From the NCBI RefSeq assembly GCF_936928535.1, contig NZ_CAKZHY010000091.1, positions 1-64,000 of the forward strand: a DNA stretch of 64,000 nucleotides, given 5' to 3'. The position numbers were made by a program, and so were the translations under genes. Source of the DNA: an uncultured Bradyrhizobium sp. Lineage in GTDB: Bacteria > Pseudomonadota > Alphaproteobacteria > Rhizobiales > Xanthobacteraceae. Below the pieces are notes generated by a model. That model worked only from the letters and a program-made list of their open reading frames with translations. It was not told where the DNA came from and searched no databases. Positions 8,038 to 17,570 of this stretch are shown piece by piece; the stretch's first letter is position 1, and the number at the start of each line of letters is the position of its first letter.

Positions 8038-10025
8038 GGCTTGTGGCAGCACGAGCTGCTGGCGGTGTCCTGTTCGCCTGCGAGCACGCTGCGGCTGTTA
8101 CGCTCCGGCGGGATATCGCCGGCTGCATTGGCGGCGAAGAAGCCGGTCGGCTTCAGCGTGAAGCCGGCATATTCGACCGGCATGATCGGAAAATCCTCGG
8201 GCTTGCAGATGTGGGTGTGGCCGAAGGAGTGCCACAGCACGATGTCCGTGTTCTCGATGTTGCGGTTCTGCGCGGCATAGCGCGGCAGCCCATCGCCGCC
8301 GGCGTGGTTGTTGGGATAATCGCCGCTGGCGTATTTCTCGGCCCTGTCGAACGCGGTGACCCAGACGTGCCTAGTTGCGAAGCCGCCCCGCTTGCGTACA
8401 TAGCTGCCCTCCTGCGCCAACATCAGCGGGCTCGGATTGACCATGAGCTTGTAGGCCGGCGCATTGCCGACCGAATTGACCTCGTTGGGATTACTGATCT
8501 TCCAGAACCGGCCGGTTTCGCCATTGGCGATGGAGGCGGCATCCCGCTCGCGTGAGAGCACGCGCGTGGTCGTGTCGAATGCGTTGCCGTGGGGATTGTC
8601 CGCGCCCCAGGGCCGCGGCACGAACTCGTGCTCGCTGACGGTGTTGCCGCCGCCATCGAGATCCATGTGCATGCGCACGTTGAAGAAGTGCTGGTGCGTC
8701 GGGCCGCCGAGGCCGTCGTCGACCATGCCGCCCCATTTGTATGTCTCGCCGGGCTGCACGGCGGCGGTCTGGATGATGCCGGTGAGCTTTGTCTCGAGCT
8801 GGATCGTGCCGTCCTGGTAGAGGTACCAATAGAAGCCGTAGTCGTAATTGCCGACGGTGGCGAAGAACGAGATCACGAGCCGCCGGGACCTGCGCACCTC
8901 GAACAGGCCGTTGCGGAATTCGTAGTGTTTCCAGGCAATTCCATAGTCTTCTTCATGCATGCAGATGGCGTTCTGCATGACGAAGGGTTTTCCGTTGTTG
9001 TCGGCGGCCGGCACGTCGAAATATCTGATGTGGCCGAGGCAGTCGCAGCCGAGCTCGAGCGCATTGGCGAGCATGCCGAGGCCGTATTCGCCGGCATCGA
9101 ACGCCGACTTCCAGAAATGGTTCGCGGTCGGATCGGCGTAAGGAACCACCATCTCGGTAACGCTGGCGCGGTGGATCAGCGAGCGTTTTCGCGCGCCGTC
9201 CTGGTAGGCGAGCTGATGCAGCACCAGCCCCTCGCGCGGCGTGAAGCCGACGCGAAAGCTCCATTTCTGCCAGTCGACCTTCCAGCCATCGACCGTGAAG
9301 CTCGCGCCTTCCGGCTGCTCGATATGCAGCGGCTTGATATCGGTGCGTGGGTTCGCAACCTCATGCGCGCCGTAGTTCCGCTTTTTGCGCGGAATCGGCA
9401 CGATCGGATCCGCGTCGGTGAGGTCGATGATCTTGCCGGCGATGAGGTCGACGACCGCGACGACGCCTTCGATCGGATGGGCATAGCCGTTGTCCTGCAG
9501 GTGCTCGCGAAAGAAGCTGACGGCGCGAACGATACGCGCGCCGCGCTCATAGTCGAAATCGAAGAATCCGGACGAGAACGGATCGACCTGGACCAGCTCG
9601 ATGTCCTTGTCGGTCAGCCCTCGCCGATACATCGCCGCGCGCCATCGAGGATCGGCCTTCACCACGGCCTCGCATTTGAAGAACTCTTCGAGCATCACCG
9701 ATGGCTGCCCATAGGGCGCCTCGCGGTTCCCGATGACCTTTCGGGCGACGATCTCGTCACGGGCGAGATCAACGATGTGCTCGATCGCCTCACCCGTCAC
9801 GACGTCGAGGGTCAGCGCGAAGGCGCGGCGCCCGACGCCGCTGGCAGCCAGCTCCTGCTTGGTCGGCTCTTCCAGCCGAACCGTCGGAAAGCGGCAATCC
9901 TCCGGCGAGGCGGCCGCGGCCCGGACCAGCGTGCAGGCCGCGGTGATCTCCTCGGCGGTCAAGGGATCAAGCGGATGCGTCGTCGCGGTCTGCGTTGATG
10001 AACCGGCCTTGACTGTATCGAGCAT
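8034..10025 (-). CDS. Copper-containing primary amine oxidase
   Basis: 663 aa, the normal length for bacterial copper amine oxidases. The topaquinone precursor Tyr is in VGNYDYGFY near residue 392, the catalytic base Asp in AFDAGEYGLG near 310, and copper ligands are HQH near 445 and a later His in FGHTHICKPEDFP near 602. The enzyme oxidises primary amines to aldehyde, ammonia and hydrogen peroxide. No signal peptide is seen, so it looks cytosolic, like the Arthrobacter phenylethylamine and histamine oxidases. A serine hydrolase gene lies 15 bases upstream on the same strand and an AraC regulator is divergent, suggesting an amine-use locus. Confidence 0.93.
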   Translation of the reverse strand: MLDTVKAGSSTQTATTHPLDPLTAEEITAACTLVRAAAASPEDCRFPTVRLEEPTKQELAASGVGRRAFALTLDVVTGEAIEHIVDLARDEIVARKVIGNREAPYGQPSVMLEEFFKCEAVVKADPRWRAAMYRRGLTDKDIELVQVDPFSSGFFDFDYERGARIVRAVSFFREHLQDNGYAHPIEGVVAVVDLIAGKIIDLTDADPIVPIPRKKRNYGAHEVANPRTDIKPLHIEQPEGASFTVDGWKVDWQKWSFRVGFTPREGLVLHQLAYQDGARKRSLIHRASVTEMVVPYADPTANHFWKSAFDAGEYGLGMLANALELGCDCLGHIRYFDVPAADNNGKPFVMQNAICMHEEDYGIAWKHYEFRNGLFEVRRSRRLVISFFATVGNYDYGFYWYLYQDGTIQLETKLTGIIQTAAVQPGETYKWGGMVDDGLGGPTHQHFFNVRMHMDLDGGGNTVSEHEFVPRPWGADNPHGNAFDTTTRVLSRERDAASIANGETGRFWKISNPNEVNSVGNAPAYKLMVNPSPLMLAQEGSYVRKRGGFATRHVWVTAFDRAEKYASGDYPNNHAGGDGLPRYAAQNRNIENTDIVLWHSFGHTHICKPEDFPIMPVEYAGFTLKPTGFFAANAAGDIPPERNSRSVLAGEQDTASSSCCHKP

Positions 10026-10040
10026 GGCGATGTCCTGAAA

Positions 10041-11237
10041 TCAGCGCGGAGCAAGATGAGTTGAGATGGCGCGGTAGGCCGCGAACCAGCGTTGGTCGAC
10101 CGGGACGTCCATCGCCTTGGGCTGCGTCGCGAGCTTGACGATGACGGTGTCGGAGTCGAGATCGACATAGAGGTGCTGGCCGTGAATGCCGATCGCCGTC
10201 AGCGCGTTGCGCGCGGGATCGATCGTGAACCATTTACTGCGATAGCGTGCGCCCGGGAAGAATTCTGCGAGGTCGCCATCGGCCCAGGCCTTGGGATCGC
10301 CGTTCTCCCTGATATCGTCGATCCACCAGCCCGGCACCACCTGCCGCCCCTCGACTACGCCACGATTGCGCATCATCTCGCCGAAGCGCAGCAGATCGCG
10401 CGCGGTCACGGAGATTCCGCCGGCGATGCGGCCCATGCCGTGACTATCGAGCGTGAGCGAACCGTCCTCCTCGGCGCCCATGGGCTGCCAGAGATAGTCG
10501 GAGAGGATGCGGTGGTAGGGCATGCCGCAGGCGCGTTCATACACCCAGCCAAGCACTTCGGTATTGGTCGAGACGTAATGAAACACCTTGCCGTGCGGCT
10601 TGCCGGTGCCACGAAGCGTCGCCAGATACGCGCGCTGATGGCCGGGTTCGACGCCTGATGGCGGCACGTCCCAGCCCGAAGAAAAGCGATAGCGCGCGAC
10701 GTCGCCGGCCGGGTCCTCGTAATCCTCCTCGAATTGGATGGCGACGGCCATGTCGAGGAGATTGCGCACGGTGCAGCCGGCATAGACCGAGGCCTCCAAC
10801 TCGGGCACGTAGCGGACCACCCTCGCCTCGGGATCGATCAGGCCGCGCGCGGCGAGCACGCCGCCGAGCGTACCCGCGATCGCCTTGCTGATCGAGCAGA
10901 TCAGATGCGGCGTGGTCACGGTCATGCCGTCGCCGTACCATTCGTGGACCAGTGTGCCCCGATGCATGACCAGAAGCGCGTCGGACTGGGTCTCGCGCAG
11001 CGTGGCCTCGATCGTGGTCGCCTTACCGTCAGGCGAGGTGAAGCCAAGTTTTGTCAGCTCACGCGGAGCACTCGCGATCGGCGTCGGCTGCGCGGAGCGA
11101 CGGATCTCGGCAGTCGGCAGCACTTCGCGAACGTGGGTAAAGCCCCAGCGGATCGCCGGAAAGCTGCGCCAATTGGCGCGCGTTACCTGGGCCTCGGGCG
11201 CCGGTGGGCTGCCGCGCATGATCTCGGTCGGTCGCAT
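10041..11237 (-). CDS. Serine hydrolase of the beta-lactamase/penicillin-binding fold
   Basis: 398 aa from ATG 11237, chosen because GGAGGG lies about five bases upstream; the frame is open beyond. The active-site SxxK is SISK in HLICSISKAIAG, and the Tyr motif is in FHYVSTNTEV. This class C beta-lactamase-related family holds esterases, amidases and D-aminopeptidases, so the substrate cannot be named. It is probably co-transcribed with the amine oxidase, so it may release an amine from an amide precursor. Confidence 0.85.
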   Translation of the reverse strand: MRPTEIMRGSPPAPEAQVTRANWRSFPAIRWGFTHVREVLPTAEIRRSAQPTPIASAPRELTKLGFTSPDGKATTIEATLRETQSDALLVMHRGTLVHEWYGDGMTVTTPHLICSISKAIAGTLGGVLAARGLIDPEARVVRYVPELEASVYAGCTVRNLLDMAVAIQFEEDYEDPAGDVARYRFSSGWDVPPSGVEPGHQRAYLATLRGTGKPHGKVFHYVSTNTEVLGWVYERACGMPYHRILSDYLWQPMGAEEDGSLTLDSHGMGRIAGGISVTARDLLRFGEMMRNRGVVEGRQVVPGWWIDDIRENGDPKAWADGDLAEFFPGARYRSKWFTIDPARNALTAIGIHGQHLYVDLDSDTVIVKLATQPKAMDVPVDQRWFAAYRAISTHLAPR

Positions 11238-11280
11238 CTCGATCCCTCCGCAAGCGATCCCGGCTCCGGTGCCGGCAACG

Positions 11281-11336
11281 ATATTGCGGAAGACTGCACC
11301 CAGCCGCCTCAATGCGTTATCGAGATCCCGCAATAT
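11281..11336. promoter_or_regulatory. Inverted pair of ATATTGCGG sites in divergent promoter region
   Basis: ATATTGCGG at 11281-11289 is repeated inverted at 11328-11336, with centres 47 bases apart. The pair lies between the serine hydrolase start (11237) and the araC-type start (11418). Well-spaced half-sites in a divergent region suit a regulator of this locus. Confidence 0.4.
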
Positions 11337-11417
11337 TTTGCTGGACTGCGCCTGTGGTCGTGCCAGTCTGGCGTCGTTCCCGCCAGTCGCATGGCGACCG
11401 GATTTCGACGTGCTGTC

Positions 11418-12401
11418 ATGGCCTTAAGCGCAACTCTTCCGATTCAAGACTCGGCTGCCAACCTGTTCCAGGCGAGCAGCACCGACGTGGATGAGCATTG
11501 CGCCGCGCTTGGCCGCTGGCGACTGAACTACGACCAGATCAGTGCCGGCGCGTTTCGGGGCAGCTTTACCCAGCTCTCGCTGCCCCGCGTCGATGTGTTT
11601 CGTGAGATGACCAGCCAGCAGGTCCGCCAATACGGCCAGCTCGGCGCCGATAGCTTCGGCATCGGCCTGCCCTGGCACGGCGACGGCGAGGTCAATTGCA
11701 ACGGCGCCGGCGTTGCAGGTAGCCAGGTGATCACCTGCATGGACGCCGAGGTCGACATGTGCACGCCGAAGGCATTCGAGTTTCGCGGCGTCGTCACCAG
11801 CGCGGCGCTGATCGAGCAATTAGCCGCTTGCCTCAACATCGAGCTGCCGCGCGCAGTCTGGCACCAGTTACGCGCCATGGAGATGGCGGAAGCGCCGGTC
11901 GCGCGGCTGCGCGCCCATCTTGCCGCGATCCAGGAGACCATCACGACCGTGCCGGAACGTTTCGACGATGCAGTCACCCGGCAAGCGCTGGAAGATGCCC
12001 TCCTCGTCGAGATCATGGATATGCTGCCCGCGGCGCGCCCTGCCGATCCCGGCCGCAGTGCCGTGGCGCGCAAGCGCACGGTCGATCGCGCCCGCGCGCT
12101 GATGCATGACAGCGGTGACCGCACGCTCTCACTGCTCGAGATCTGCAAGGCAGTCGGCGCCAGCCCGCGCAAGCTCGGCTATTGCTTCCAGGAGGTTTTG
12201 GGCACGAGCCCGATGCATTACTGGCGCGCGATGCGGCTGAACCGCGCGCGACGGGACCTCAAGCGCGGCACCGATGCGTCAGTCTACGACATCGCCGTGC
12301 AGCACGGCTTCTGGCACTTCAGCCAGTTCTCGCTCGACTACAAGCGCCACTTCTCCGAAAAGCCCTCGGAGACGCTGCGGCGCGCCAAGCTGGCGGCTTG
12401 A
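11418..12401 (+). CDS. AraC/XylS-family transcriptional regulator
   Basis: 327 aa from ATG 11418 (another in-frame ATG lies at 11391). The N-terminal ~210 residues are a sensor-like region of the kind seen in regulators of amine or ethanolamine use. The C-terminal ~100 residues carry the double HTH, with LLEICKAVGASPRKLGYCF and DIAVQHGFWHFSQFSLDYKRHF, and the typical FSEKPSETLRR ending. Divergent orientation to the serine hydrolase/amine oxidase pair suggests it controls them. The ligand is unknown. Confidence 0.85.
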   Translation: MALSATLPIQDSAANLFQASSTDVDEHCAALGRWRLNYDQISAGAFRGSFTQLSLPRVDVFREMTSQQVRQYGQLGADSFGIGLPWHGDGEVNCNGAGVAGSQVITCMDAEVDMCTPKAFEFRGVVTSAALIEQLAACLNIELPRAVWHQLRAMEMAEAPVARLRAHLAAIQETITTVPERFDDAVTRQALEDALLVEIMDMLPAARPADPGRSAVARKRTVDRARALMHDSGDRTLSLLEICKAVGASPRKLGYCFQEVLGTSPMHYWRAMRLNRARRDLKRGTDASVYDIAVQHGFWHFSQFSLDYKRHFSEKPSETLRRAKLAA

Positions 12402-12407
12402 TCGGGA

Positions 12408-13073
12408 TCAGTGGTGCCGCAAGCGGCGATTGACCCGCCGCGCCAAGTAATCGCCGGCACTCTGGACGAGCTGGACCAGCGCGATCAGCACGACCACCAC
12501 GGCCAGCATCATCTCCGGCATGAAGCGCTGGTAGCCGTAGCGGATGCCGAGATCGCCCAAGCCCCCGCCGCCGACCGCGCCGACCATGGCGGAGTAGCCG
12601 AGCAGGCTGACCACCGCGAGCGTCAGCGCCAGCAACAGGCCCGGCAGCGCCTCGGGGATCAGCACCTTGAACACGATCTGGAACGGCGAGGCGCCGAAAG
12701 AGGATGCGGTCTCGATCAGGCCGCCATCGACCTCCCGGATCGCGGCTTCCACCAGGCGCGCGATGAATGGCGTCGAGGCGATCGTCAGCGGCACGATCGC
12801 CGCGGTCGAGCCGATCGAGGTGCCGGCGATAAGGCGCGTGAACGGGATGATGGCGACGACCAGGATGATGAAGGGCGTCGAGCGGGTCGCGTTCACGACC
12901 ATGCCAAGTGCAGCGTTGACGGCGGGGGCCGCAAACAGCTCGCCCTTGCGGCTGGTCGCGAGGAACACACCGAGCGGCAGGCCAAACACGGTGCCGAGCA
13001 CTGCTGCGATCCCAACCATGAACAGGGTTTCGCCGGTAGCCTGGATGATGAGATTGATGAGTTCAGGCGACAT
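12408..13073 (-). CDS. metI: Methionine ABC transporter permease
   Basis: 221 aa from ATG 13073, giving the usual family start MSPELINLIIQATGETL; it overlaps the end of metN by 11 bases. About five membrane segments are visible, with the EAA-type loop near EAAIREVDGGLIETASSFGA. It is the membrane part of the D/L-methionine importer with MetN. The binding protein MetQ is not next to it, unlike the common metNIQ order. The 3' end abuts the convergent araC-type gene with only six bases between. Confidence 0.88.
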   Translation of the reverse strand: MSPELINLIIQATGETLFMVGIAAVLGTVFGLPLGVFLATSRKGELFAAPAVNAALGMVVNATRSTPFIILVVAIIPFTRLIAGTSIGSTAAIVPLTIASTPFIARLVEAAIREVDGGLIETASSFGASPFQIVFKVLIPEALPGLLLALTLAVVSLLGYSAMVGAVGGGGLGDLGIRYGYQRFMPEMMLAVVVVLIALVQLVQSAGDYLARRVNRRLRHH

Positions 13074-14184
13074 AGCCGAGACGCTCCGCCCAGACTTGAT
13101 GTTGTGACAGAAAGGCGAGCGTCCGCGTTGCCGCCCCCTCGCCTCCGGGAATTCCGAGCACCAGCGATCCGACATGCTGGCCGCCGATCTCGTCGATGCG
13201 CGCCGACAGCAGCGAGACGTCGAGGCCGAGTTCGCGGGCAAGCCGCGCGATCAGGGTGTCGCTGGCTCCTGCCCCGCGGACCTGAACGCGGATCACGGCG
13301 TGGCTGCCTGGCTCCTGCACGATCCGGCTCGCCAGCGACACCGGCAGTCTGTCGCCCGTGACCTCGGCCAGGAACGACTGGGTGATCGGATGCCTGGGAT
13401 GGGTGAAGATGTCGGCGACATGACCGCTCTCGACCACGCGGCCGGCATCGAGCACCACGACTTCCTTGGCGAGCTGACGCACCACGGACATTTCATGGGT
13501 GATCAGCACGATGGTCACGCCCAGCTCGCGGTTGATATTCGCGAGCAGATCCAGGATGGCGCGTGTGGTCTGCGGATCGAGCGCGGAGGTCGCCTCGTCC
13601 GACAGCAGCACGTCAGGTCGCGTCGCCAGCGCGCGGGCAATGCCGATGCGCTGCTTCTGGCCGCCCGAGAGCTCTGATGGATAACGGTCGTGCTTGTCGG
13701 CGATGCCGACCAGCGCAAGCAATTCGCTCACGCGTGCCTTGATGTCGGCTTTTGACCAGCCGGCGATCTCCAGTGGCAGCGCGATATTGTCGGCGGCGGT
13801 GCGCGAGGACAGCAGGTTGAAGTGCTGGAAGATCATGCCGATCGAGCGCTGCGCGAGGCGAAGATCGCGCCCTGTCAGCGCCGAGATGTCCCTGGCATCG
13901 ACGACGACGCGACCCGTGCTCGGCTTCTCCAGCCCGTTAATGAGCCGCACCAGGCTAGACTTGCCGGCGCCGGAGCGGCCGATCACGCCGGTGATGGAGC
14001 CGCGCGCGATCGCGAAATCGATCCCTTGCAGCGCGAGGACGCCGGGCTTGCCACGATAAGTAGGATAGGTCTTCGAGACGGTCTCGAAGCGGACCATCGC
14101 GTCCGGCTGGGATGAGGCGTCTCGGATCTCGACGGGTTCTCCGATCACCAGCGACGGGTGCGCATTCATGGAAACGGCTTTCAT
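13063..14184 (-). CDS. metN: Methionine ABC transporter ATP-binding protein
   Basis: 373 aa. Walker A is GRSGAGKSS, the signature LSGGQKQRIGIARAL and Walker B VLLSDEATSALD. Residues ~290-373 form the C-terminal NIL domain, the methionine-binding regulatory domain typical of MetN, which supports the substrate. ATG 14169 is an alternative start. Overlap with metI indicates one transcript. Confidence 0.9.
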   Translation of the reverse strand: MKAVSMNAHPSLVIGEPVEIRDASSQPDAMVRFETVSKTYPTYRGKPGVLALQGIDFAIARGSITGVIGRSGAGKSSLVRLINGLEKPSTGRVVVDARDISALTGRDLRLAQRSIGMIFQHFNLLSSRTAADNIALPLEIAGWSKADIKARVSELLALVGIADKHDRYPSELSGGQKQRIGIARALATRPDVLLSDEATSALDPQTTRAILDLLANINRELGVTIVLITHEMSVVRQLAKEVVVLDAGRVVESGHVADIFTHPRHPITQSFLAEVTGDRLPVSLASRIVQEPGSHAVIRVQVRGAGASDTLIARLARELGLDVSLLSARIDEIGGQHVGSLVLGIPGGEGAATRTLAFLSQHQVWAERLGYVA

Positions 14185-14340
14185 GCAGGATATTAGCCCG
14201 GCCGCCCGAAAGGCGCACGCGGGACCGGGTCGCGATCCAGGCGACTAAGGGTGGAACCAAGGCAGGCGCGCGGGGGCGTCGCTGCACTGCAACACACCAT
14301 CGCTCGTTCCAGGCTTTCTTGCAATGTCAGATATTTGCGG

Positions 14341-14367
14341 GGGATTGGACGAAGTTTTCCCAATCCC
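14341..14367. terminator. Hairpin downstream of DASS transporter gene
   Basis: GGGATTGG at 14341-14348 and CCAATCCC at 14360-14367 form a perfect 8-bp stem about 50 bases past the transporter stop on the minus strand. There is no T-tract, so the call is modest. The rest of the 232-base gap to metN shows nothing recognisable. Confidence 0.35.
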
Positions 14368-14416
14368 TCGCCCCCAAAGAAAATTCGTCTGCCGGGTTGA
14401 TCGGCCTGCGACCGGC

Positions 14417-15907
14417 CTACCGGACCATGGTCAGCCAGGGCAGCACGATCACCAATAGCCCGGCGAAATAGAGCACCCCGAAGATCAGGCCAAAGCCCCA
14501 GAACTGGCCCTTCCCGATATAGCCGCTGCCGTAATACATCGGCGCCGGCCCGGTTGCGTAGGGCGAGATCACGCCCATCAGACCGAGCGAATACATGCAG
14601 AGCATCGCGAGTGTCGTCACGGGCAGATTGGGGATGCCGGAACCGACCGCGAGCACGACAGGCAATACGGCCGCCGCGTGCGAGGTTATGCTCGAGAAGA
14701 AATAGTGAATCCAGAAGAACAGCGCGACCAGCAGAATCATCGCGGTCGACGGCGAGAGCCCTGCGAGCGGCTTTGCGAATTCATTGGCGAACCATTTGAT
14801 GAAGCCGATCTCGTTGAGGCCCGAGGCCAGCGTCAGCAGCGAGGTGAAATAGAAGAACACTTCCCAGGCGCTCTTCTCGCTGACGATGTCGGCGAATTCG
14901 ATCACGCCCGTGATCAGCATCAGCGAGATCACGATGAACACGACGGTGGTGGCATTGACGAAATTCGAGCCGAGCAAGGGGATGTGAATGTCCGGGCTCG
15001 AGCCCGCGATCCACAGGAACATCGCGAGCACGATCAGCGCCAGCATGATCCACTCGTTGCGCGACATCGGGCCCATATCGCCGAGCTCGTTCACCGCCCA
15101 GTCCGAGATCTCGGGGCTGCGCTTCACCTCGGGCCGGCAGATCACATAGCTGAGCAGCGGAACGAGGATCATCAGGAGGATCCCCAGCGGCGCGAAGCCG
15201 ATGAACCACTGGCCCCAGCTCACATCGACACCGACCGTCTTCTTGGCGATCGCCAGCGCGGCGGCATTCGGCGCCAGCGCGGTGAAGAACAGCGAGCTCG
15301 TGATCGCGGTCGCAGCGAACGCGGTCCACATCACATAGGTGCCGATCTTGCCCGCAGTTGGTCCAGGCTCCGAGCCGTAGATGCGCGGGATGTTGCTGAT
15401 GATGGGATAGACGATGCCGCCGCTGCGCGCGGTGTTGGAGGGCGTTGCCGGCGCCAGCAGGAAGTCGGACATCGCAACCGCATAGCCGAGGCCGAGCGTG
15501 TTGGTGCCGAGGCGTCGCACCAGCACCAGTGCGATGCGCCGGCCGAGCTGGCTCTTGCGATAGCCGATCGAGAACACGAAGGCACCGACGATCAGCCATA
15601 CCGTGCTCTCGGCAAAGCCGGCGAGCATCCAGCGGAGCGATTTATTGGGATCGGGATCGATATAGCCACTGATGCCTGCGACCGTCAGCCCGATCAGGCC
15701 GACCGCGCCCACCGGCATCGATTCCAGGATCAGCCCGGTGATGACGGCCGCGAACAGGGCAAAATAGTGCCATTGATTGACGTTGAGACCTGCCGGCACC
15801 GGCCACAGATAGATCGCAAGCCAGACCACGAGCGGTGCGATCAACTTCCCGCGAAAGCCTTTAGCTTCAGGGGCCTGCGCCTCAGGTGCCTGCGAACTGG
15901 CGGTCAT
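14417..15907 (-). CDS. DASS/SLC13-family anion symporter (CitT-like)
   Basis: 496 aa with about 11-12 hydrophobic segments. The protein follows the divalent anion:Na+ symporter pattern, including LLAPATPSNTARSGG, which contains the SNT motif of the substrate and cation site, and a second half with FFWIHYFFSSITSHAAAVLP. Members move di- and tricarboxylates or sulfate by Na+ symport or exchange. The bacterial CitT/TtdT branch looks closest, so a carboxylate is likelier than sulfate. It stands alone, with no sensor kinase beside it. Confidence 0.85.
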   Translation of the reverse strand: MTASSQAPEAQAPEAKGFRGKLIAPLVVWLAIYLWPVPAGLNVNQWHYFALFAAVITGLILESMPVGAVGLIGLTVAGISGYIDPDPNKSLRWMLAGFAESTVWLIVGAFVFSIGYRKSQLGRRIALVLVRRLGTNTLGLGYAVAMSDFLLAPATPSNTARSGGIVYPIISNIPRIYGSEPGPTAGKIGTYVMWTAFAATAITSSLFFTALAPNAAALAIAKKTVGVDVSWGQWFIGFAPLGILLMILVPLLSYVICRPEVKRSPEISDWAVNELGDMGPMSRNEWIMLALIVLAMFLWIAGSSPDIHIPLLGSNFVNATTVVFIVISLMLITGVIEFADIVSEKSAWEVFFYFTSLLTLASGLNEIGFIKWFANEFAKPLAGLSPSTAMILLVALFFWIHYFFSSITSHAAAVLPVVLAVGSGIPNLPVTTLAMLCMYSLGLMGVISPYATGPAPMYYGSGYIGKGQFWGFGLIFGVLYFAGLLVIVLPWLTMVR

Positions 15908-16009
15908 AGGCCCTCCCCCTCACTCGACGTCGCATAGCCCGCTGGCGGGGCCGTTTTGTCCCGGGGCGGCGTATACGGATTGTCCGTGCCGCGATCAATG
16001 GGCAGGAAC

Positions 16010-16816
16010 CTATCGTCCCCTGAAGCGCGGCCTGCGGCGGCCGAGGAACGCTTCGACACCCTCTCTGTGATCCTCGCTGAGGCTTGCGAGCGCGAACTGG
16101 TCGACGTCCATATGGCTGGCGAGATCGTCCAGCGCGTGCGCGAGCCGGTTGACGGTGAGCTTGGTCATGGCAACGGACAGCGGCGGCTGCGCGGCCACCT
16201 TGCGGGCCAGTTCCATGGCGGCATCGAAGGCGTAACCGGGATCGACCACCTTCTCGACCAGGCCCCATTCATAGGCTTCATCGGCGGAGATGCGCTCATC
16301 GGCCAGGATCACCGCCTGCTTGGTGCGGGCAGGTCCGATCAGATGCAGCATGCGCGGGATGCTCTGCCAGCTCATGTTCATGCCGAGCCCGATTTCCGGC
16401 ACGCGCAGATGCGCATCGCTGCCCATCACGCGGAAGTCGAGCGCGACCGCGAGCGCCACGCCACCGCCAATGCAAAAGCCTTCGATCGCCGCGATCGTGA
16501 TCTGCTCCATCTCCTGCCAGGCGTGCGTCAGGCGCGGGCCGAGCTTGAGATGCCGCCTCAGCGCGCCGAGGTCCATCTCCTTGCGCGATCGGCCTTCGGC
16601 ATCCTTCAGATCGAAGCCGGCGCTGAACGCGCCTGAATTGCCTGTCAGCACCACGACCGACGTCGCCGCGTCATCCTCGAAGCTGCGCGCCGCTGCGGTG
16701 AGCTGACGCAGCGCTTCCGGCGATAATGCGTTGATTCCGTCATGATGATCGAACCGCACCACGGCGATCCGTCCGTCGGGCCCGAGACCTTTCTCGATCT
16801 TGACGAAGTCTTTCAT
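16010..16816 (-). CDS. Enoyl-CoA hydratase/isomerase family protein
   Basis: 268 aa from ATG 16816. The crotonase fold is clear: the oxyanion-hole segment [11 protein letters not shown], then [20 protein letters not shown] and the later [18 protein letters not shown]. The usual catalytic Glu positions are partly replaced (GLGMNMSW), so the reaction may be hydration, isomerisation or another crotonase chemistry. It is divergent from the nitrile hydratase operon with a 121-base gap, which may hint at catabolism of nitrile-derived acyl groups, but that is weak. Confidence 0.82.
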   Translation of the reverse strand: MKDFVKIEKGLGPDGRIAVVRFDHHDGINALSPEALRQLTAAARSFEDDAATSVVVLTGNSGAFSAGFDLKDAEGRSRKEMDLGALRRHLKLGPRLTHAWQEMEQITIAAIEGFCIGGGVALAVALDFRVMGSDAHLRVPEIGLGMNMSWQSIPRMLHLIGPARTKQAVILADERISADEAYEWGLVEKVVDPGYAFDAAMELARKVAAQPPLSVAMTKLTVNRLAHALDDLASHMDVDQFALASLSEDHREGVEAFLGRRRPRFRGR

Positions 16817-16937
16817 GGGGTCCTCCGACGCTGATTGTCGTCCGATCGTAGCGCACATCAGGCGTCACGAAATGGGACCGAGTCCCCCGCAACGAGCGCT
16901 CGACAGGACAGGATCATTGCGCTTAATCTTTCGCGCC

Positions 16938-17570
16938 ATGAGCCAAGATCACGACCACCATCACCACGATCACGATCATTCGGAGCTGTCGGAGACCGAG
17001 CTGCGCGTACGCGCGCTCGAGACTGTTCTGATCGAAAAAGGCTATGTCGAGCCGGCCGCGCTCGACGCCATCATCCAGGCTTACGAGACCAAGATCGGAC
17101 CGCATAATGGCGCGCGCGTCGTCGCCAAGGCCTGGACCGATCCGTCGTTCAAGAAGGCGCTGCTGGAGGACGGCAGCAAGGCGATCGGCACGCTTGGCCA
17201 TGTCAGCCGCGTCGGCGACCATCTCGTCGTGGTCGAGAACACGCCTGCAAGGCACAACATGGTCGTGTGCACGCTGTGCTCCTGCTACCCCTGGGAAATG
17301 CTGGGGCTGCCGCCGGTCTGGTACAAGGCCTCGCCCTATCGCTCGCGCGCTGTGAAGGATCCCCGCGGCGTGCTCGCCGATTTCGACGTCAACCTGCCGA
17401 AGGACATGGAAATCCGGGTCTGGGATTCCACCGCAGAAACACGCTTCCTGGTGCTGCCGATGCGCCCCGCCGGCACGGAAGGCTGGAGCGAGGAGCAGCT
17501 TGCCGAGCTTGTCACGCGCGATTCCATGATCGGCACGGGATTTCCCAGGACGCCCGGAGCTCCATCGTGA
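16938..17570 (+). CDS. nthA: Nitrile hydratase alpha subunit, cobalt type
   Basis: 210 aa from ATG 16938. The metal site [10 protein letters not shown] lies at about residues 110-119; Thr in CTLCSC marks the cobalt type, iron enzymes having CSLCSC. The two inner Cys are normally oxidised to sulfinate and sulfenate. The enzyme hydrates nitriles to amides. The N-terminus is unusually His/Asp-rich ([16 protein letters not shown]), which could bind metal. The stop overlaps the GTG start of the beta subunit. Confidence 0.93.
   Translation: MSQDHDHHHHDHDHSELSETELRVRALETVLIEKGYVEPAALDAIIQAYETKIGPHNGARVVAKAWTDPSFKKALLEDGSKAIGTLGHVSRVGDHLVVVENTPARHNMVVCTLCSCYPWEMLGLPPVWYKASPYRSRAVKDPRGVLADFDVNLPKDMEIRVWDSTAETRFLVLPMRPAGTEGWSEEQLAELVTRDSMIGTGFPRTPGAPS

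Noticed and set aside
8589..9998. Plus-strand open frame of 469 codons opposite the amine oxidase
   Set aside because: It is the antisense shadow of a gene with all catalytic residues; composition is rich in Arg, Asp and His as expected of a shadow.
14678..15937. 419-codon frame opposite the DASS transporter
   Set aside because: Antisense shadow of a membrane protein, full of Arg, Asp and His codons.
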